Assembly: GCA_024644235.1 (NCBI GenBank)
Contig: JAHELJ010000005.1
Span: 46,134-110,133, forward strand
Origin: Lewinellaceae bacterium
GTDB lineage: Bacteria > Bacteroidota > Bacteroidia > Chitinophagales > Saprospiraceae
Length of the DNA stretch: 64,000 bases
Direction of reading: 5' to 3'
This document shows, piece after piece, positions 53,020-61,638 of this stretch. Position numbers and translations under genes: made by a program. Below the pieces are notes generated by a model. That model had not been told where the DNA came from. It ran no database searches and saw only the letters and a list, made by a program, of their open reading frames with translations. How positions within the stretch are numbered: the stretch's first letter is position 1; every line of letters begins with the position of its first letter.

Positions 53020-53414
53020 TATTCAGATAATATCACCTCATTTGTTTTGATCATCGCTAAGATTTGGTCTTGAGGCTTTAAATGCAGTTGTTCGGCCGCC
53101 GCCCTGGTCACAATGGAAATAACCCTATGACCCATGAAGTCAAGCGTAAGCCGGCAAAGCAATGATCCCTTTTCAATCTCGTTTATTCGGCAGCTTAATT
53201 TGTTCTGCAGGCTGATGGGATGATCACCCGGGAGAGCGATCACTACCTCGGTTTCTTTAAACAGAACCTGCACAGATTTCCCAATCGCCAAAAAGCTAGA
53301 ATCAGGTGTTTCCGTCATGATGCATTTAAACATTGTGCCAGATACATCTATATCCATCAATGCAAATTGACCCTGGGTACTTATTTTTTGGATTACACCT
53401 GGTAATGTATTCAT
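53019..53414 (-). CDS. Stand-alone TOBE/di-Mop molybdate-binding protein
   Basis: 131-residue soluble protein made of two Mop/TOBE-type beta-barrels of about 65 residues each: the first from LPGVIQKISTQGQFALMDIDV to VVIAL, the second from LQNKLSCRINEIEKGSLLCRLTLDF through VTRAAAEQLHLKPQDQILAMIKTNEVIL. Mop domains bind molybdate or tungstate; free di-Mop proteins act as molybdate stores, and the same fold is the sensor part of ModE. There is no DNA-binding domain here. It sits between modA and modB with 4-nt and 1-nt overlaps, so it is made in step with the transporter. Confidence 0.85.
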   Translation of the reverse strand: MNTLPGVIQKISTQGQFALMDIDVSGTMFKCIMTETPDSSFLAIGKSVQVLFKETEVVIALPGDHPISLQNKLSCRINEIEKGSLLCRLTLDFMGHRVISIVTRAAAEQLHLKPQDQILAMIKTNEVILSE

Positions 53415-54178
53415 TCGTTTTCAGGTACTAGATATCCATATCGCTTTAAGATGGCTTTTGCTTCATCTGAAAACAAAAATTTCAAAAATTCATGGGCCAA
53501 TTCTAAATGTTTGCTGCCATTCATTACCACCGCCCCTTGTGCAATTGGCTGGTAACTTGCCGGATCAACATCTTGCCAGTGGCCCTTGTCAATCATACGG
53601 GGTGATAAGACGACTGATTTCGCAGTGAATCCTATTTCTGCAGATTGAGATAAAATAAAATGATTGGTCTGAGAGATGCTTTCACCGAAAACCAATTTAG
53701 GTTTCAGCGCTTCATATACTCCTGAATATTTCATCGATTCGATCGCGGCAGCACCGTAGGGAGCATTCAACGGATTGGCGATTGCCAAATGTTCAAACTT
53801 ATCTGATTCAAGGTCTCTAAGTGAAGATGGTGGTTTGGTGACCATGCTCCACAAAACCAACTGCCCATATGCATAGATCACAGGAGCACCGTCTGTCAGA
53901 TCTTTGTCGTGTAAAGTATTAGGATATTTCAGATCTGCTGATAGAAATATGTCATAAGGAGCTCCTTCAGTCAACTGGGTTGTCAGTTGTCCCGAAGAAC
54001 CAACAACTAAATTACAGCGAATGTTGGATGTTTTTTCAAAGACATTTACAATGTCCTCAATAGCAAACTGCAGATTAGCAGCGGCAGCTATGACCAGGCT
54101 ATATTCACGAGGTGCAGAACAAGTTGTCACAGAGAAAATGACCAAGTAGATTGTTGATATCTTAGATAGGGGTGACAC
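53411..54178 (-). CDS. modA: Molybdate ABC transporter substrate-binding protein
   Basis: 255-residue periplasmic binding protein. N-terminal hydrophobic signal (ISTIYLVIFSVTTC) with a possible lipidation Cys at 20, though the -1 residue (Thr) is unusual. Binding-fold motifs: LVIAAAANLQFAIEDIVNVF, VVGSSGQLTTQLTEGAPYDIFLSAD, ANPLNAPYGAAAIES, and EIGFTAKSVVLSP, all typical ModA. Start is GTG at 54178. First gene of the mod operon; overlaps the Mop gene by 4 nt (ATGA). Confidence 0.93.
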   Translation of the reverse strand: MSPLSKISTIYLVIFSVTTCSAPREYSLVIAAAANLQFAIEDIVNVFEKTSNIRCNLVVGSSGQLTTQLTEGAPYDIFLSADLKYPNTLHDKDLTDGAPVIYAYGQLVLWSMVTKPPSSLRDLESDKFEHLAIANPLNAPYGAAAIESMKYSGVYEALKPKLVFGESISQTNHFILSQSAEIGFTAKSVVLSPRMIDKGHWQDVDPASYQPIAQGAVVMNGSKHLELAHEFLKFLFSDEAKAILKRYGYLVPENE

Positions 54179-54270
54179 CTAGATGTTGTTCCTTCATTCT
54201 TTGGATGAAAGATACATCCCTTTTGTGATCAGCCATTGAAATCAAACCGGTAAAAAAATGACTTCGATAT

Positions 54271-54299
54271 TTTGCGTAACTTAAGTGTACTTAAACTTG
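54271..54299 (+). promoter_or_regulatory. Possible promoter/operator of the CBS protein gene
   Basis: TTTG at 54271-54274 and TAAACTTG (one mismatch to TAnnTTTG) at 54292-54299 are 17 nt apart, slightly short of the usual spacing. Between them lies an inverted repeat TTAAGT-GT-ACTTAA (54281-54294), a possible operator. The region is shared with the divergent mod operon. Confidence 0.3.
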
Positions 54300-54315
54300 T
54301 TAAAAGAAGTCGTGT

Positions 54316-54774
54316 ATGAACCCTTCTGATTTGGTCCGAGATCATATGGCCACGAAGTTGATCACCTTCAAGCCAGATGTGGATATCCGAGAAGCAATGC
54401 GGATAATTCTGAAAAATAATATTTCCGGAGCCCCAGTAGTTGACAGGGGTGGTCGATTGATAGGAATGCTATCCGAATCTGATTGCATCAAGGTTCTCAT
54501 GGAGGGGCCCTATAATAATTTACCTGGGGGCACCGGTACCGTGGGAGAATTTATGTCCAAAGAGGTAACAACCATCGCCCCTGATAAAACCCTGATGGAT
54601 CTAGCGTACAAGTTTCTCAATTCAAAATTTCGCAGATTCCCAGTGATAGAAAATGGGCAGCTCGTTGGACAGATTTCGCGCAGTGATATTCTAAGAGCAG
54701 TAGTAAAAATGCGTCCACAGGTTTCACACATACCTTCATCTTGGAAAGGAAGAGAACCAAAGGAAAAGAGTTGA
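54316..54774 (+). CDS. Tandem CBS domain protein
   Basis: 152-residue protein consisting of two CBS domains (a Bateman module): VRDHMATKLITFKPDVDIREAMRIIL...GAPVVDRGGRLIGMLSESDCI and VGEFMSKEVTTIAPDKTLMDLAYKFL...RRFPVIENGQLVGQISRSDIL. Such stand-alone modules sense adenine nucleotides and regulate other proteins. No partner domain is fused. Divergent from the mod operon; ends 4 nt before the convergent sulfatase. Confidence 0.92.
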   Translation: MNPSDLVRDHMATKLITFKPDVDIREAMRIILKNNISGAPVVDRGGRLIGMLSESDCIKVLMEGPYNNLPGGTGTVGEFMSKEVTTIAPDKTLMDLAYKFLNSKFRRFPVIENGQLVGQISRSDILRAVVKMRPQVSHIPSSWKGREPKEKS

Positions 54775-54778
54775 TCGG

Positions 54779-56389
54779 TTAATTAGTTATCTGTTCAACT
54801 GGCTCGAAGTCAGAATCATTCACCCATCCACTCGGGGGTTTCTCACCGTTTAACCAACGTGAATAAAAGTCACTTGATTCGCTGAAGGCAGGATATTCAT
54901 CAAAGACCTTCCCATTGCCCATGATCCTGGGATCCGCCTGAGCAGATAGCTCCTTCCACATCAAATCCTTCAAGTCTCCTTTCAGACCAATCAGTCTTTC
55001 TTCATTAGCCAGGTTACTCATGCAATCAGGGTCTTCCTTGAGATTATATAGCTCTTCCTGCGGCCTTTTGCCAAAATTCAGCTGCCAAAATTCTTGATTT
55101 AGACCCTTACGATTCAGTTGAAGAATGAAAGTCTTGGTTGGACTGCCGTCGCAATTGAGGTAGCCAGTTTCGGGGTTTCCAGCTGGCCACCGGTCTGGTT
55201 TGAAATTGACGCTGTATAGATAGTCATCTTTGATGATGGCACGAACTGGATAACCCTCGTCATTTGGCCTACCCATATCATGCCTTTCTTTACCAAGCAA
55301 CATAAAATCAGGTCTGTTTCGGTCTTCTTCAGCAAACAGCAGAGGTTGGAGACTATTTCCTGTGATCGGTTGCATGCCGCTCAGTGCGGCTTCAATGCCG
55401 GCCACTTCGAGGAAAGTGGGAGCAAAATCACTGAAACTAACGAATTCATTCACCCTTCGACCCGGCTCAACAATACCTTGTGGCCACATCATAGCCAGCG
55501 GTAAGTGATGATCCATCTCATACACCTGGCCTTTTACCCGGGGGAAAGGCATGCCATTATCGGCAGTGACCACAATCAGGGTATTTTCCAATTCCCCTCG
55601 CTCGTCCAGGATCTTAAGCATACTGTCAAGATGTGAATCGAAATATTCGATCTCGTAGGCATAGTCCAACATGTCAGTGCGAATCGTGTCTGTATCTGGC
55701 CAATAAGGGGGCACTTCCACATCAGTTAGCGATTTCTCCTTTCCAAGACCTACTCCAAAGTCATAGGCTCTGTGAGGTTCATAGGAACCATACCAGAAAA
55801 ACCAGGGTGAGTCCGAAGGCACCCAATCCAGGAATGTGGCAAAATTCTGTTGATAGTCATTCGAACTAACGAAAGAAGCGGGAGGGTCTGTACTATGCAA
55901 GTTAAATGCCGGCCCTATGAGATTTCGTAACTGTCCATTTATCTGTGCAATTCCTGGTGCCCATCCCTTTCCCGTGTGTCCAACAAAATAGCCGGCGTCT
56001 GTGAGAGCCTCGGCAAAAGTTCTAAACTTTTCGGGGAAAAATGCCATATGGTTACATGCTTCTTCCAGCTGCCAACTATTTCGGCCGGTGAGAATCGTGG
56101 CTCTGGATGGAGAACATTTGGCATTGGTCGTGTAAGCTCTTTCAAACAATAAACCGTTTTTCGCGACATAGTCGAATGCTGGTGTCACCACCCATTCAGT
56201 ACCGTATGCGCCCATATGCGGGTAAGAAGCATCATCCGCAATTGCAAAAAGTATGTTGGGACGTTTTGCTTCTTCCTGCTTACAGCCTGAAAAGAGAAAA
56301 CCGAGAATTAACAGGCAAAATGCAAACTTAACTTTCCCCCTTGTCCGGTTTGTGCAGCGTTGGATAATCAGATATCTTGTACAATTCAT
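54779..56389 (-). CDS. Sulfatase lipoprotein (formylglycine-dependent)
   Basis: 536-residue sulfatase of the alkaline-phosphatase superfamily, S1 family. Signal with lipobox LFSGC (Cys36) suggests attachment to the outer or inner membrane. Active-site motif CSPSRATILTGR (Cys92), whose Cys is converted to formylglycine by a maturase encoded elsewhere; metal ligands in NILFAIADDASYPHMG and VVTADNGMPFPR. The overall sequence recalls N-sulfoglucosamine sulfohydrolases, but the exact substrate is open. The start at 56389 is the nearest ATG before the signal; the frame is open to 56410, which would run into the divergent esterase. Only 12 nt separate the two start codons. Confidence 0.88.
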   Translation of the reverse strand: MNCTRYLIIQRCTNRTRGKVKFAFCLLILGFLFSGCKQEEAKRPNILFAIADDASYPHMGAYGTEWVVTPAFDYVAKNGLLFERAYTTNAKCSPSRATILTGRNSWQLEEACNHMAFFPEKFRTFAEALTDAGYFVGHTGKGWAPGIAQINGQLRNLIGPAFNLHSTDPPASFVSSNDYQQNFATFLDWVPSDSPWFFWYGSYEPHRAYDFGVGLGKEKSLTDVEVPPYWPDTDTIRTDMLDYAYEIEYFDSHLDSMLKILDERGELENTLIVVTADNGMPFPRVKGQVYEMDHHLPLAMMWPQGIVEPGRRVNEFVSFSDFAPTFLEVAGIEAALSGMQPITGNSLQPLLFAEEDRNRPDFMLLGKERHDMGRPNDEGYPVRAIIKDDYLYSVNFKPDRWPAGNPETGYLNCDGSPTKTFILQLNRKGLNQEFWQLNFGKRPQEELYNLKEDPDCMSNLANEERLIGLKGDLKDLMWKELSAQADPRIMGNGKVFDEYPAFSESSDFYSRWLNGEKPPSGWVNDSDFEPVEQITN

Positions 56390-56401
56390 AATGCAGGTAA
56401 T

Positions 56402-57763
56402 ATGGTACAACTGCCCAACATTTTACTGTTCATATTTTTGATTCTATTCTCAAGTATTCAGGCTAAAGCTCAACCGGTTCGAACACCTGAACAAGACAGC
56501 ATTCTGTCTGAAATTAGGAGAAATACTCAGCTTGACTACCAGATCATGCTGGATTTATTGAAAATCAGCACGATTCGACAGGGGGCCAATGGACGTGATC
56601 CTTCAGCGGCGAATGCTGCCAATTACCTGGAGTCGAAAGCAAATCCCTTTCCTGATTGGCCAGACCCATTGGTTGCTGATGATGGATCGATAATCTCCTC
56701 CCAAGGAGACTGGTGGAATATTCGCCGACCCGAGATCATTGAACACTTTGATCGGGAAATTTATGGTCGAGTTCCTGCAGAAGTGCCAAAGGTGAGCTGG
56801 CAAATTGCCGATTCGGTAACAGAGCAACTGGGTAGTCATGATATATTGACCAGAAAACTGGTAGGCTTGGTTGATAACAGTCTGGATCCTGAAACGAAGG
56901 TTGAGATTCAACTATCTGTGACTACCCCTTCCTCCGCTTCAGAGCCTGTGCCCCTGGTCATGCAGTTCTCCTTTAATTGGCCGTCATGGTTTCCACCTCG
57001 CCCCCGATCAGCTGATCAGTGGAAGAAGCAGCTACTGGATGAGGGCTGGGGGTATGCCGAGCTGTTGACTACTTCCATTCAAGAGGATAATGGCGCTGGA
57101 TTGGTTAATGGAATTATCGGGTTGACTAACAAAGGTCAACGTCGCAATCCGGAAGACTGGGGCAGCCTCCGGGCTTGGGCTTGGGGTGCTAGCCGTGCCT
57201 TGGATTTCTTCGAATCGGATCCTATGGTCGATGCCGAGAAAGTAGGTATCACCGGGCATTCTCGATACGGAAAGGCAGCCGCAGTTGCAATGGCTTATGA
57301 CCAACGGTTTGCAATAGCCTACGTAAGTTCATCGGGTGCCGGCGGGCTGAAACCTCATCGTCGCAATTATGGCGAACTTATCGAGAACGTGGCAGCTCCT
57401 TCAGAATACCATTGGATGGCTGGCAACTATATTAAATATGCTGGTCCCCTGACCTGGGATGACCTTCCAGTGGATGCCCATCATCTCATTGCATTGTGCG
57501 CACCGAGGCCGGTTTTTGTTGGCTGCGGAAGTGTTGGAGATCGCTGGGTGGATCCACGAGGAATGTTTATGGCGTGTGTTGAAGCCGGGCCTGTTTATCA
57601 GTTACTTGGAAAGAAGGATCTGGGAGCAACCGAGTTTCCGGCCATAAATACCGCCATAAGTGAAGGTGATATCGCCTATAGACAGCACAGCGGTGGACAT
57701 TCTCCCGGCCCCAACTGGTCGGCTTTTATTGAGTTTGCGAAAAAGTATTTTGCTTCTGAATAG
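56402..57763 (+). CDS. CE15-type glucuronoyl esterase / acetylxylan esterase-like protein
   Basis: 453-residue secreted alpha/beta hydrolase. Signal peptide NILLFIFLILFSSIQAKA. The nucleophile motif is GHSRYGK with Ser287, the G-x-S-R-x-G-K signature of CE15 glucuronoyl esterases; the conserved SSGAGG and RNYGELIENVAAPSEYHWM follow, and the catalytic His is likely in RQHSGGHSPG. CE15 enzymes cut ester links between glucuronoxylan and lignin. Divergent from a sulfatase, so the natural substrate may be a sulfated or esterified plant/algal polysaccharide. The start at 56402 gives a clean signal peptide. Confidence 0.85.
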   Translation: MVQLPNILLFIFLILFSSIQAKAQPVRTPEQDSILSEIRRNTQLDYQIMLDLLKISTIRQGANGRDPSAANAANYLESKANPFPDWPDPLVADDGSIISSQGDWWNIRRPEIIEHFDREIYGRVPAEVPKVSWQIADSVTEQLGSHDILTRKLVGLVDNSLDPETKVEIQLSVTTPSSASEPVPLVMQFSFNWPSWFPPRPRSADQWKKQLLDEGWGYAELLTTSIQEDNGAGLVNGIIGLTNKGQRRNPEDWGSLRAWAWGASRALDFFESDPMVDAEKVGITGHSRYGKAAAVAMAYDQRFAIAYVSSSGAGGLKPHRRNYGELIENVAAPSEYHWMAGNYIKYAGPLTWDDLPVDAHHLIALCAPRPVFVGCGSVGDRWVDPRGMFMACVEAGPVYQLLGKKDLGATEFPAINTAISEGDIAYRQHSGGHSPGPNWSAFIEFAKKYFASE

Positions 57764-57768
57764 CATGC

Positions 57769-58515
57769 CTAAAGAACATAGTAGAATATCATATAAGTCA
57801 TCGCGAGATTATAACCTGCATGAGCAATCACTGCTCCCCATATGGAAGATGATTTTTTCCTGAACCAGTAAAAAAGCAGAGATAGAGTAAAGAGAAACAA
57901 TACCCATAACAGGGCTGGGATAAAATATAATTGCCAGGTACCATCAATATAGACAATACCAAAATGCGCCAGATGAGTTAAGGAAAATGCAGATGAATCA
58001 GCAATACTTGCCCACCGATTTCCCCAGCTCTTAGAAAAACATTCGTGCACCAATCCTCGGTAGAAGAATTCTTCTCCGATTGGACTAAACGTCATGCTAA
58101 TCACGGCATAAATGATAAAGAATATTGTCCGGTCAGAGTAGCTAAGATCTTTTGGTAGATTAGAGAATGATCGAGAGATATAAACAAACCAATTCTTAGT
58201 TGTGCCTTCAAATAATCTGCTTGCTGTTAAATACATTACCATGCAAAAAATAATTCCTGAAATTAAAGCAATAATTATCGCTATGATTATTGGCTTGGTA
58301 AGGCCTATTTTTTTTCTACCCGAACTACGGAGCAGTAGAAATGGGAGAATAATCATGGTTAGGAATATGATTGATACATATTGATAATTTCCACTCATAT
58401 TTGCTCCCATTACAATTAAGAAGCGAGGTATACCCCAGAGTAGAATTAAGACCAACCCCAGCTGCCAACCAAATTCTAATCTTGAAAATAATGAGCGAAA
58501 ATAATTTTCTTCCAT
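57769..58515 (-). CDS. CPBP family intramembrane metalloprotease
   Basis: 248-residue polytopic membrane protein of the CAAX-protease/bacteriocin-processing (Abi) family. Motif 1 SPIGEEFFYRGLVHECF (EExxxR), motif 2 AFSLTHLAHFG (FxxxH), and a late GAVIAHAGYNLAMT (HxxxN) supply the metal-binding residues. About six to seven helices. The start at 58515 is chosen because the longer frame (to 58596) would overlap the upstream GNAT gene by 68 nt. Convergent with the esterase. Confidence 0.9.
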   Translation of the reverse strand: MEENYFRSLFSRLEFGWQLGLVLILLWGIPRFLIVMGANMSGNYQYVSIIFLTMIILPFLLLRSSGRKKIGLTKPIIIAIIIALISGIIFCMVMYLTASRLFEGTTKNWFVYISRSFSNLPKDLSYSDRTIFFIIYAVISMTFSPIGEEFFYRGLVHECFSKSWGNRWASIADSSAFSLTHLAHFGIVYIDGTWQLYFIPALLWVLFLFTLSLLFYWFRKKSSSIWGAVIAHAGYNLAMTYMIFYYVL

Positions 58516-58528
58516 CCGAGAATATTTG

Positions 58529-59095
58529 TTACCAATTCCAGATAACGATATGCCAGCGAGTATCGTTCGGAGAGGAATAGGAATGGATAATTTCAAAACC
58601 TACTCGGAGATGGGCCTTCACTGATCGTGGATTATGATCGGCAATTTCAGTCAATATCATGGAATATTTTGGTTTGTGTACATCTCGGTAGTGTAGGTAC
58701 ATGCGATCCATTAATCCGATCCCCCGGTAATCCTTTGCCACACAAACCTGTCCGCAAATGATGAAATTGATCAGATGTAGAGCCGTATCATTATAGGTTA
58801 TCTTCTCAATTTGAGAAAACATGTGCGAAAGGACAGGTATCTCACTGGCAAAATCTTTTGTCATGGCAAGATTATAACCAATTACCCGATCCCCAATTTT
58901 AGCGATAATGCTTTTTTCCGCTGTGTGCATTTTCTGGAGGAGTACTAAGCTATGTTCGATCGTCACGAATCCTTGGGAATTTAACTCCTGAGCAGAAATA
59001 TTTTTGGGCAGGTTTTGCTGCTGCAAACTCAAAATGCCTTGCAAATCCTGGTCTGACTCTGCAGTGGTAATACGAATTTTTTCTGCTTCATTCAT
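58529..59095 (-). CDS. GNAT family N-acetyltransferase
   Basis: 188-residue GNAT protein. Acetyl-CoA-binding motif A is CVAKDYRGIGLMDRMYLHYRD (RGIGL); the C-terminal HLRVGFEIIHSYSSPNDTRWHIVIW is the GNAT beta-6/7 region. The substrate is unknown. Start overlaps the stop of the second GNAT gene by 1 nt, so the two acetyltransferases are coupled; the CPBP gene follows after 13 nt. Confidence 0.85.
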   Translation of the reverse strand: MNEAEKIRITTAESDQDLQGILSLQQQNLPKNISAQELNSQGFVTIEHSLVLLQKMHTAEKSIIAKIGDRVIGYNLAMTKDFASEIPVLSHMFSQIEKITYNDTALHLINFIICGQVCVAKDYRGIGLMDRMYLHYRDVHKPKYSMILTEIADHNPRSVKAHLRVGFEIIHSYSSPNDTRWHIVIWNW

Positions 59096-59619
59096 CAGAT
59101 CCCCAAAATGGTCACTTCATTCCAAACATATCTACAGATGCTGGCTTTGCTTCCATCCACCTGCTCAGTGGTGATCGTTTCCACGTGATCTCCACCCAAT
59201 TTTTCATAGAACGCTCTTGCTTGTATGTTTTTTTCGAATACCCAGAGATACATGGGGGAGTTTGGATATTTCTTTGTAAGCCATATAGCAGACTTCCTCA
59301 TTAGATGCTTTCCAATTCCCTTTCCCTGATAGCCTGGCAAAACATGCAAATTATCTAGAAGGGCGCCATAGGTTTTGTCATACTTTGCAACAATACATGA
59401 AAACCCGTAGAGTTCACCTTGATCTTCACACAACAGCAGATAATGAAGTGCGTTGTCATGATTCAGTCTTTCCTGCCAGAAATCCATTCGATTTTTCCAG
59501 ATCGGTCCATCAAGAAAACTATCGGAAAGCATGCCTCGATAGTGTTGCCTCCAACTTTCAGCATGAAGTCTGGCGATCTCGGGTACATCATCGATATTTC
59601 CGGTTCTATAGGTTATCAA
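59095..59619 (-). CDS. GNAT family N-acetyltransferase
   Basis: 174-residue GNAT protein. Opening ITYRTGNIDDVPEIARLHAESWRQHYRG, motif A LLDNLHVLPGYQGKGIGKHLM (Q-x-x-G-x-G) and motif B MYLWVFEKNIQARAFYEKLGG are textbook for small-molecule or ribosomal-protein acetyltransferases related to RimI. Substrate unknown. Lies 20 nt after the DUF1080 gene. Confidence 0.93.
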   Translation of the reverse strand: MITYRTGNIDDVPEIARLHAESWRQHYRGMLSDSFLDGPIWKNRMDFWQERLNHDNALHYLLLCEDQGELYGFSCIVAKYDKTYGALLDNLHVLPGYQGKGIGKHLMRKSAIWLTKKYPNSPMYLWVFEKNIQARAFYEKLGGDHVETITTEQVDGSKASICRYVWNEVTILGI

Positions 59620-59639
59620 TACGCAATGAGCTACGATTA

Positions 59640-60416
59640 TTAAAAATCGGTATCTGGCTTCTTCAAATCAAGTTCTTTGATCCAAATATTGCGATACAAG
59701 ACATGATGACCCTCAGCCTGCAGTTTCAAACCGCCCGGAGTATCTGTGATGCCCTTACCGCCGTCATTGCCTCCGTCAATACCGGAATTGGGTCCACCCC
59801 ACACTTGATTTATTTGCTGGTTTATGTGCACTTTTTCACCATTGAAATACAAAGTGACCATTGCCTTTTCAATTCGCATACCGTTTTCAAAACGGGCTGC
59901 TCTAAAGACCAGGTCGTAGGCGTTCCATTTGCCGGTCCCATTATAAGCATGATAGGGAGATTCGGTCTCATTGATCACAGCAGCCATACCATGTGTTGTG
60001 GAATCTCCGTCCAGCACCTGAATTTCATAACGGTTCTGCAGGTACACACCACTATTACCACCAGGTTCCATCACCAGAAATTCTACATGTAGACGGAAAT
60101 CTCGAAACGCTTGTTTTGTCACTATATCAGCTGCACCATATTTCCCCCCGGAGGCTGCCGGGTCGTTGCTGTCCATGGCGGTACCGCTATCAACCGGATC
60201 GGGAACAATTCGCCACTTTATGGGTAGCTCAGTCGAAAACCTGGGTCCTTCCCAATAGGTCCAGTTGGCATCCAGCATTTCTCTTGAGCCATCGAAAAGG
60301 ATTTTTGCATCCGACGGACATGGAATACCCACTCCCACTTGAGCCGATACAAGACACCAAGTGAAAGAAAGAAATGAAATACTAAGAATAATATTCAAAT
60401 TTCGACTTCTCATCAT
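59640..60416 (-). CDS. Secreted DUF1080 (3-keto-disaccharide hydrolase fold) protein
   Basis: 258-residue exported protein with signal peptide LNIILSISFLSFTWCLVSA. The mature part is a LamG-like beta-sandwich of the DUF1080 family: ILFDGSREMLDANW, FRDFRLHVEFLV, PGGNSGVYLQNRYEIQVLD, GKWNAYDLVFRAARF, and the C-terminal GGLKLQAEGHHVLYRNIWIKEL. Some members split 3-keto-glycosides in the periplasm. It may serve carbohydrate breakdown together with the sulfatase and esterase 3 kb away, although four unrelated genes intervene. Confidence 0.9.
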   Translation of the reverse strand: MMRSRNLNIILSISFLSFTWCLVSAQVGVGIPCPSDAKILFDGSREMLDANWTYWEGPRFSTELPIKWRIVPDPVDSGTAMDSNDPAASGGKYGAADIVTKQAFRDFRLHVEFLVMEPGGNSGVYLQNRYEIQVLDGDSTTHGMAAVINETESPYHAYNGTGKWNAYDLVFRAARFENGMRIEKAMVTLYFNGEKVHINQQINQVWGGPNSGIDGGNDGGKGITDTPGGLKLQAEGHHVLYRNIWIKELDLKKPDTDF

Positions 60417-60480
60417 TTTAATAAACTATTGGTGTGACATAATATTATTTCGTACTGCTGACCATTAAATCAATATCAAT

Positions 60481-61065
60481 TTAATTTGGTGTGATCGTGC
60501 CCCACCCTGATATTCCTGCCGACACAATAAATTTCATTACTTCAGCCGGATTAATATCGACATGTGTTATCGAATCAGATGGAACTATGAATAATTCACC
60601 AGAAAAATTGTAGGAGTGCGGAAAATACACAGCTACTTTGTCTTTGATGTTAAGGAGGCTTAGATCTTCTTCAGTGAGAAAACCTAACTTTTCCAAATTA
60701 GAAACTGGATTAACCAGAACGAGAACAGGTTGGTTGAATTTTTTTTCAGTGCCAACAAAAGCAGAAAACAGATCATTGAGGGCAGAATAAATTACCCGTA
60801 AAAGAGGAACTCTTTGTAGAATCTCGTTGAAAAGTTTTTTCAATGGTCGTGCTATGATAGTCTGACCAAGAAAACCAATAAGGATTAAAAATAAAATAAT
60901 GATCAGAACACCCAACCCCGGAATAGAGCGACCTAGAAAATCTTCCAATATAGTTTGTAGAAGTCCATCTACAAAAGTGAAGATCAAATATATAATGTAA
61001 GCAGTGATTGCTACCGGTGCAATATATAAGAGCCCCTGTAGAAAATATCGAAAGAGCTTTTTCAT
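60481..61065 (-). CDS. DUF502 family membrane protein
   Basis: 194-residue protein with two N-terminal membrane helices (LLYIAPVAITAYIIYLIFTF; GLGVLIIILFLILIGFLG) and a soluble C-terminal domain (VPLLRVIYSALNDLFSAF, VAVYFPHSYNFSGELFIVP, FIVSAGISGWG). This is the DUF502 pattern, a widespread family with no known biochemical role. Lies 18 nt behind the pyrophosphatase gene and is probably cotranscribed with it. Confidence 0.9.
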   Translation of the reverse strand: MKKLFRYFLQGLLYIAPVAITAYIIYLIFTFVDGLLQTILEDFLGRSIPGLGVLIIILFLILIGFLGQTIIARPLKKLFNEILQRVPLLRVIYSALNDLFSAFVGTEKKFNQPVLVLVNPVSNLEKLGFLTEEDLSLLNIKDKVAVYFPHSYNFSGELFIVPSDSITHVDINPAEVMKFIVSAGISGWGTITPN

Positions 61066-61083
61066 ATAATCGATGAGTATTTA

Positions 61084-61638
61084 TTAGGTTTTATCAAAGA
61101 GCCTGTTATAATCAATAATACTTTTTGAAATAATTTCCCGAGCAATCCTGCCATTTTGATAATCTTCGACATGTACCGTTTTTTTCTCAAGTTTCTTATA
61201 GTCTTCAAAGAAATTTCTTAACTCATTGAAGAAATGTTGAGGTAACTGCGCTATATCATCTATATAGTTTACACTCATATCATGGGCAGCTACTGCAATA
61301 ATTTTATCATCCAGTTCTCCACCATCCATCATTCGCATGACCCCGATTACTTTGGCACTCACGATGCACATTGGCACTACAGTAATTTGAGACAAAACAA
61401 GGATATCCAGAGGATCTTTATCATCGCAATAGGTTTGTGGAATAAAGCCATAGTTGGCCGGATAATACATCGAAGAGTATAAGACTCTGTCTAGTCTTAA
61501 AAGTCCCGATTCTTTGTCCAGTTCGTACTTGGCTCGGGTATTAGCTGGTATTTCGATAACTGCGTTCACTTCGGCTGGCGCTAAGCTTCCAACAGAAACT
61601 TTGTGCCAGGGATTATGGAGATCAATCTGGAGGGGCAT
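61084..61638 (-). CDS. ppa: Inorganic diphosphatase (family I)
   Basis: Hydrolyses pyrophosphate and so drives biosynthetic reactions. 184 residues, typical bacterial type. Motifs: [45 protein letters not shown] (with the metal-binding DxDPxD: D-K-D-P-L-D), and [11 protein letters not shown]. First gene of a pair with DUF502; promoter expected in the 390-nt gap to its right. Confidence 0.96.
   Translation of the reverse strand: MPLQIDLHNPWHKVSVGSLAPAEVNAVIEIPANTRAKYELDKESGLLRLDRVLYSSMYYPANYGFIPQTYCDDKDPLDILVLSQITVVPMCIVSAKVIGVMRMMDGGELDDKIIAVAAHDMSVNYIDDIAQLPQHFFNELRNFFEDYKKLEKKTVHVEDYQNGRIAREIISKSIIDYNRLFDKT

Noticed and set aside
53411..54178. Sulfate or phosphate binding protein instead of ModA
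   Set aside because: The ModA-type motifs and the neighbouring Mop and TOBE domains point to molybdate or tungstate.
58516..58596. N-terminal extension of the CPBP protease
   Set aside because: It would overlap the upstream GNAT gene by 68 nt; the ATG at 58515 leaves a normal 13-nt gap.
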